From assembly GCA_014529385.2 (NCBI GenBank), contig CM043942.1:48156244-48220243 (forward strand): a stretch of 64,000 nucleotides of DNA, read 5' to 3'. Source of the stretch: Adiantum capillus-veneris. Taxonomy: Eukaryota; Streptophyta; Polypodiopsida; Polypodiales; Pteridaceae. The position numbers were made by a program, and so were the translations under genes. Below are positions 60,509 to 64,000 of the stretch, in pieces. Position 1 is the first letter of the stretch; every line of letters begins with the position of its first letter. The notes below the pieces were generated by a model that had not been told where the DNA came from, did not search any database, and was given only the letters and a program-made list of their open reading frames with translations.

Positions 60509-61994
60509 CACATGCTCACACACACACCCAGTACACACACATACACACCTACACACACCTTGGGGAGGTGTTGCCGGCACATACACATTTTTTGAAGGAG
60601 AAGCAAGGAGGGAGGTGCTACCGAAATTCTCATCTTGAGCATTCATTGCATCAAAAAAATCAGAGGATTCTCAGCTCTAATCACGGTAATTATGGTTCTT
60701 CTTAAATCTCATCATTACTCTTCCATATTCTTCGTCTACTATGCCTACTTTTAGCTATAATTCCCAATAGCTGCTCTCTAAGTTTACATAGCTATACTCC
60801 ATTACATAATCATCATTCAATTAGCTAAATTATGTAGCCATTCATCATCCTTAATCAAGGATTAATACATGATTAGGAAAGATTATCTCTCTAGGCAACA
60901 TAGTTAATAAATTGATAGCCCAGTAATAGTGTAGATTTGATGAAATTCATTCTTTTACCACTCAATAGTGTTGTAATTAAATTAGAATCAATCTTCTCCC
61001 ACATTAAAATGTGATTAAGGATGAAAATTAATCCGTCATTAGGCCATTAAGAAGAGAATTTTCTATCACACATGCCTGCAGTAATTCTGCATCTTCAAAT
61101 TGCTCTAAGAAAATGATTGAGCTTTCTTCCTTCATATCTTTTGTAAATCAATTAGTAAAATTATGAATTTATTAATCATCTAAGCCAAGTGATTAACCTT
61201 AGAACCAGTTCCCATAGGGTAAGTAAAGAATTACCCTCAAAATTGTTAGGTCTCGAAGGAAACGTCTAATCTCTTGCATAAGGAGGATTCTTTAATGATT
61301 CTAATCTGCCAATTGGTTTGTTATGATGCTCTCGGACTTTATCTCTTTTCCAAGTTTATCATTTAAAGTAGTGAGTAAAAGGGCCCCGGTTAAGAGAACT
61401 CCCTTTCGGTGGTGCCCATGACCGCGAGGCGGGAACGAGCAATGTGAACGGAAAGGGAAAAGCTCCCATGGATGAACAAATACCGGCCATCTCACGGGCC
61501 ATTGACGAAGAAATGGAAGAGGTAGATCATAATTTCATTCAAGTTGTTTAATTTAACATTGCATACGTTTAGCTAGTAATGAACATATCCCCAAAAATGT
61601 TGGAGAAATCCGACGAAAATCTCGGCATTAAATTCATTTGTACATTAAAGTCTAAAGTAGGAAAGAAATGATTGATGGGTATGCTGTTTGCAATAGGAAA
61701 GAATGTCTACTAGGAAAAATTTAGCTCGACATGTTCATTCTATTTCCAATGTTGAATCAGTCCTGACCCCCCTACTGATCACAGGGGGCAGAGTTCCTCG
61801 TTAAGGGCTCTTGAATCCACGACTTGCTTTTTATGCGGTGCATACCCACGACTTGCTTTCTATGCGGTGGGAACCCACGTCTTGCTTTCTATGCGGTGGG
61901 AGTGTCCATGTTGTGCTTTCTATGCGGTGGACATACCTAGTTGTATGGGCAGCTAGGCGACAACGGGAGGAGTAAACTCTTGCTGGAGGGGGGA
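60509..61994. other. AT-rich flank with CA-rich start; no gene named
   Basis: 60509-60513 is the right target duplication. CA-rich sequence to 60560 continues the interrupted microsatellite. The rest is AT-rich without a recognisable frame. One short frame at about 61428-61551 (NGKGKAPMDEQIPAISRAID) looks protein-like but is too short to name. The last part holds the tandem repeats at 61817-61936 and a purine run at 61986-61994. Confidence 0.5.
61817..61936. repeat. Four tandem units of 29-31 bp
   Basis: Units start at 61817, 61846, 61875 and 61906. All contain CTTGCTTT(T/C)TATGCGGTG or its close variant. Unit length is not a multiple of three, so it is not a coding repeat. It lies 60 bp before a gypsy-type purine tract and LTR. 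Confidence 0.93.
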
Positions 61995-62592
61995 TGTTGT
62001 ACCTCCAGAACATTGGAATTTTAATGAGTAAGTTTGAGTAGAATTTTTTCTAGAATACTGTCTTGGTGCCGTTTGCAATACTGATTGAAGGGCTGTCTTA
62101 ACGAACAATGTGATTCGGAATCTAATCAAGGAATCTCTATGTTGAACAACCATTGTGGTAGTAATTAGGACACACAAGGAAGTGTGAGTGTGGGGGTTTG
62201 GCTCAGGTTACCAATGCCTATGAGAAGGGTGGTCCCGATTGGTTGGGAACTCTTTGTCCCCATAGTGTTAATATCGATACTAGTAATACTCATTGCCTCT
62301 AGAGCGGCGAAGTCTCAAGTGTACGTGCCTCTGAAACATGGGAAAAAAGGCACTCGAGGTTTCTCTCCTCTTGGGAGGTGGGTTTTAGGATCGCTAGATA
62401 GTTTAAGTACGCTTCCCCTGTGAGGTGGAGCTAAATCTCTTTGCTAGTAGGCTCGAACTCGATTCACTTTGTGATGAGAGATCATCCGTAAGTTGAACCC
62501 TGAACGACTTTGTTTGCTTCCGTTATAGATCTAGTGGCCACCAAGTTCACCATCAGATCCTCCGTTTGATACGGCAGGGTGGGGACCTCACA
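61995..62592 (+). repeat. Putative 5' LTR of a further gypsy element
   Basis: TGTTGTACC...CCTCACA, 598 bp, ends two bases before a primer site. The second LTR would lie outside the window, so the left boundary rests on TG after GGGGGGA (61989-61994), itself a polypurine-like tract. Confidence 0.6.
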
Positions 62593-62594
62593 CT

Positions 62595-62607
62595 TTGTAT
62601 TAGAGCC
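62595..62607 (+). other. Primer-binding site, Met-type, two mismatches
   Basis: TTGTATTAGAGCC against TGGTATCAGAGCC; one mismatch is C-to-T and the other G-to-T. CTCACA just before it is a normal LTR end. Confidence 0.7.
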
Positions 62608-62693
62608 TAGGTTAGGTTGAGAAATAAAGTCGTATTGTTTTAACATTTAAAAGGAACTGAAAGTATATGGGTAGTTGATCCAAATTCCTTGCA

Positions 62694-63209
62694 TTGGTGT
62701 TGCAGGAAGACCCCGTGCTAGAATATCGGAAGTTCCAAGTGTTTGAGCTTATTTATGAGCAAGCTCGACGATCCCCAGTTTACCAGTTCAGGCGAGATGT
62801 CATGGAGATATTGATGAAGGCTCATACGCCACACTCCACTCGCATCGATAGAGGATGGGGAATTGATTGGACACTTGTAGGAGGGGTTTACTACATCAAC
62901 TCTCGGAAGCTAGGATGCCTGGCTACCAATTTGAAGAAGATACGTTGGGGAGAAGAGTTGAGGGTAGTGGAGTTATTCTACCTGCTGCCTACCCGATTGG
63001 ACCTGACTGTCTCAGGCGACTTCAATCAAACCATCAACGACTGGCTCCTGGAAAAGGTCACCGAGGTGATCCCAGCGAACAGAGTCAGAACTTTTGGAGT
63101 ACCAAAAGAAGAATCTCGGGTCGATATCTTAGTTTATTATCCACTCAAGGATGAGTACAGGAACTACTTCACGAACAAAGTAGTGCATCATGTGAACACA
63201 ATCTCCTAG
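62694..63209 (+). CDS. Extra ORF between primer site and gag, 171 residues
   Basis: The frame is open from a TTG at 62694; the first ATG in frame is at 62802 (MEILMKAHTP). The protein is well formed: FELIYEQARRSPVYQFRRD, RGWGIDWTLVGGVYYINSRK, GEELRVVELFYLLPTRLDLT, NDWLLEKVTEVIPANRV and SRVDILVYYPLKDEYRNYF. I do not recognise it. It sits where the minus-strand gypsy element has its small leader ORFs, and its end (VDILVYYPL after a Pro-containing strand) loosely resembles theirs. It is free of stops while the gag after it is broken. Confidence 0.55.
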   Translation: MVLQEDPVLEYRKFQVFELIYEQARRSPVYQFRRDVMEILMKAHTPHSTRIDRGWGIDWTLVGGVYYINSRKLGCLATNLKKIRWGEELRVVELFYLLPTRLDLTVSGDFNQTINDWLLEKVTEVIPANRVRTFGVPKEESRVDILVYYPLKDEYRNYFTNKVVHHVNTIS

Positions 63210-63439
63210 GCGTATCTTATACACAATCCAAAATGGCCATGTAATAAGTTGATCATTAGTTATCCTAAACCTTGAGGGGTTTCAATTGTAATAAATTTTC
63301 ATCAATAAAGTGATTTTTGTCTTTGAATCTCTGTCTCTTGATAAAGTGGAATCTTGAATTTTATTTAAAGTCTCGTGTCTATTTTGAAATCCAAGTAATG
63401 GTATCAAGAATCTTGTATAACCCATGTAGGCACTGCCTG

Positions 63440-64000
63440 TTGCTCTGTATTCGGCAACGCAAGAGAAGAAGCTCCTCCTTAAGCAAGCCCAACCTCCGAT
63501 CTTTAAGGGCGAGGGGGCAAATGTGGAGAGAGATGCATAAGTGTGGATGGAAGCCATGGATGATTACTTTGAAGCTGCGGGGACCCAACCCGTAGATCAG
63601 ACCATGCTTGCGATGTTCCGCTTGACTAGCGATGCCAAGATACGGTAGAAGCAACATTGCAGGGACCTGGATATTAAGGGATCTTCTCAATCCTGGGAAG
63701 ACATCAAAGCTACGATAATGGGGCGTTATTTACCACCTGCCTATAGAACCTTGAAGATGAATGAATTCTTTTCACTTCGGCAGATAGCTGACTTCATCTG
63801 TCAAAGAATATTATGCAAAGTTTGTCACTCTTCGGAGATATGCTCCTAAGATGACCCTTTGAATACTTGGTTGGAAGCTCTCAAGCCAACAACACTACAG
63901 GATGCCTTGTTGAGGGCCAAACCTCTAGCTCTTGAAGTACAAAAGGTTAATCAGAACATGAGTAATCATTGGGCAAAGAGGTCAAGGACAACTGCTTGGA
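63440..64000 (+). pseudogene. Gypsy gag, partial, runs off the window
   Basis: PPIFKGEGANVERDA, stop, VWMEAMDDYFEAAGTQPVDQ, MLAMFRLTSDAKI, stop, KQHCRDLD, then SWEDIKATIMGRYLPPAYR and, after a shift, SVKEYYAKFVTLRRYAPKMT, shifting back to DPLNTWLEALKPTTLQDALL and ALEVQKVNQNM. This is the chromovirus/Del-like gag capsid pattern. The TAA (63538-63540) stands where the frame suggests Gln or Glu and the TAG (63646-63648) where Trp is expected. The two frame shifts compensate each other. The downstream part of the element is beyond the window. Confidence 0.85.

Overview
The window looks like repeat-rich nuclear DNA of a land plant. The evidence is Ty3/gypsy elements of Tat type (an Asp-type tRNA primer site, a second RNase H domain), a Ty1/copia element primed by initiator-Met tRNA, a Helitron with plant-type termini, and a decayed fragment with PPR-like 'MYxKCG' and 'SWKALI' motifs. 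An L1-like ORF1 and very long CT/GA/CA microsatellites would suit a large, TE-bloated genome, perhaps a fern or other non-seed plant, but the species is a guess. No rRNA, tRNA or CRISPR feature was seen. Only one open frame, at 35542-36021, is not explained by a mobile element.

Layout. 1-5.9 kb: remains of a chromovirus-type gypsy element (a leader-ORF relic, integrase plus chromodomain-like end) and long microsatellites. 6.0-7.5 kb: a 5'-truncated LINE. 8.67-9.96 kb: two Helitron-type 3' ends on the minus strand and a dispersed repeat. 10.0-14.6 kb: a near full-length LINE of the same family (ORF1, ORF2 with endonuclease, RT and zinc knuckle, TCTA tail). 15.3-26.9 kb: a minus-strand gypsy element with 2.65-kb LTRs, followed by the start of a second internal region, so it was once a tandem array. 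27.7-33.3 kb: a decayed minus-strand Helitron (Rep and Pif1-like helicase). 33.7-34.1 kb: the PPR-like relic. 34.1-36.1 kb: a GC-rich putative promoter and the one unexplained ORF.

36752-60508 is one giant plus-strand gypsy insertion bounded by 0.9-kb LTRs and a perfect 5-bp target duplication (cacat). It carries an unusual gag, a pol with two H2C2 zinc fingers and a second aspartic-protease domain after the integrase, an internal copy of its polypurine tract, and a 3' ORF of about 1,130 codons. Dispersed copies of a perfect 12-bp palindrome (CGATCGCGATCG) lie in its non-coding parts. A 5.1-kb copia element (50488-55583, target duplication taaat) is nested inside it. From 61995 another gypsy element begins (LTR, Met-type primer site, extra leader ORF, gag) and runs off the window.

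Nearly all coding copies are broken. Most in-frame stops are TGA for Trp/Arg or TAG/TAA for Gln, which is the mark of cytosine deamination in silenced DNA. The insertions repeatedly sit in or beside CT/CA microsatellites.
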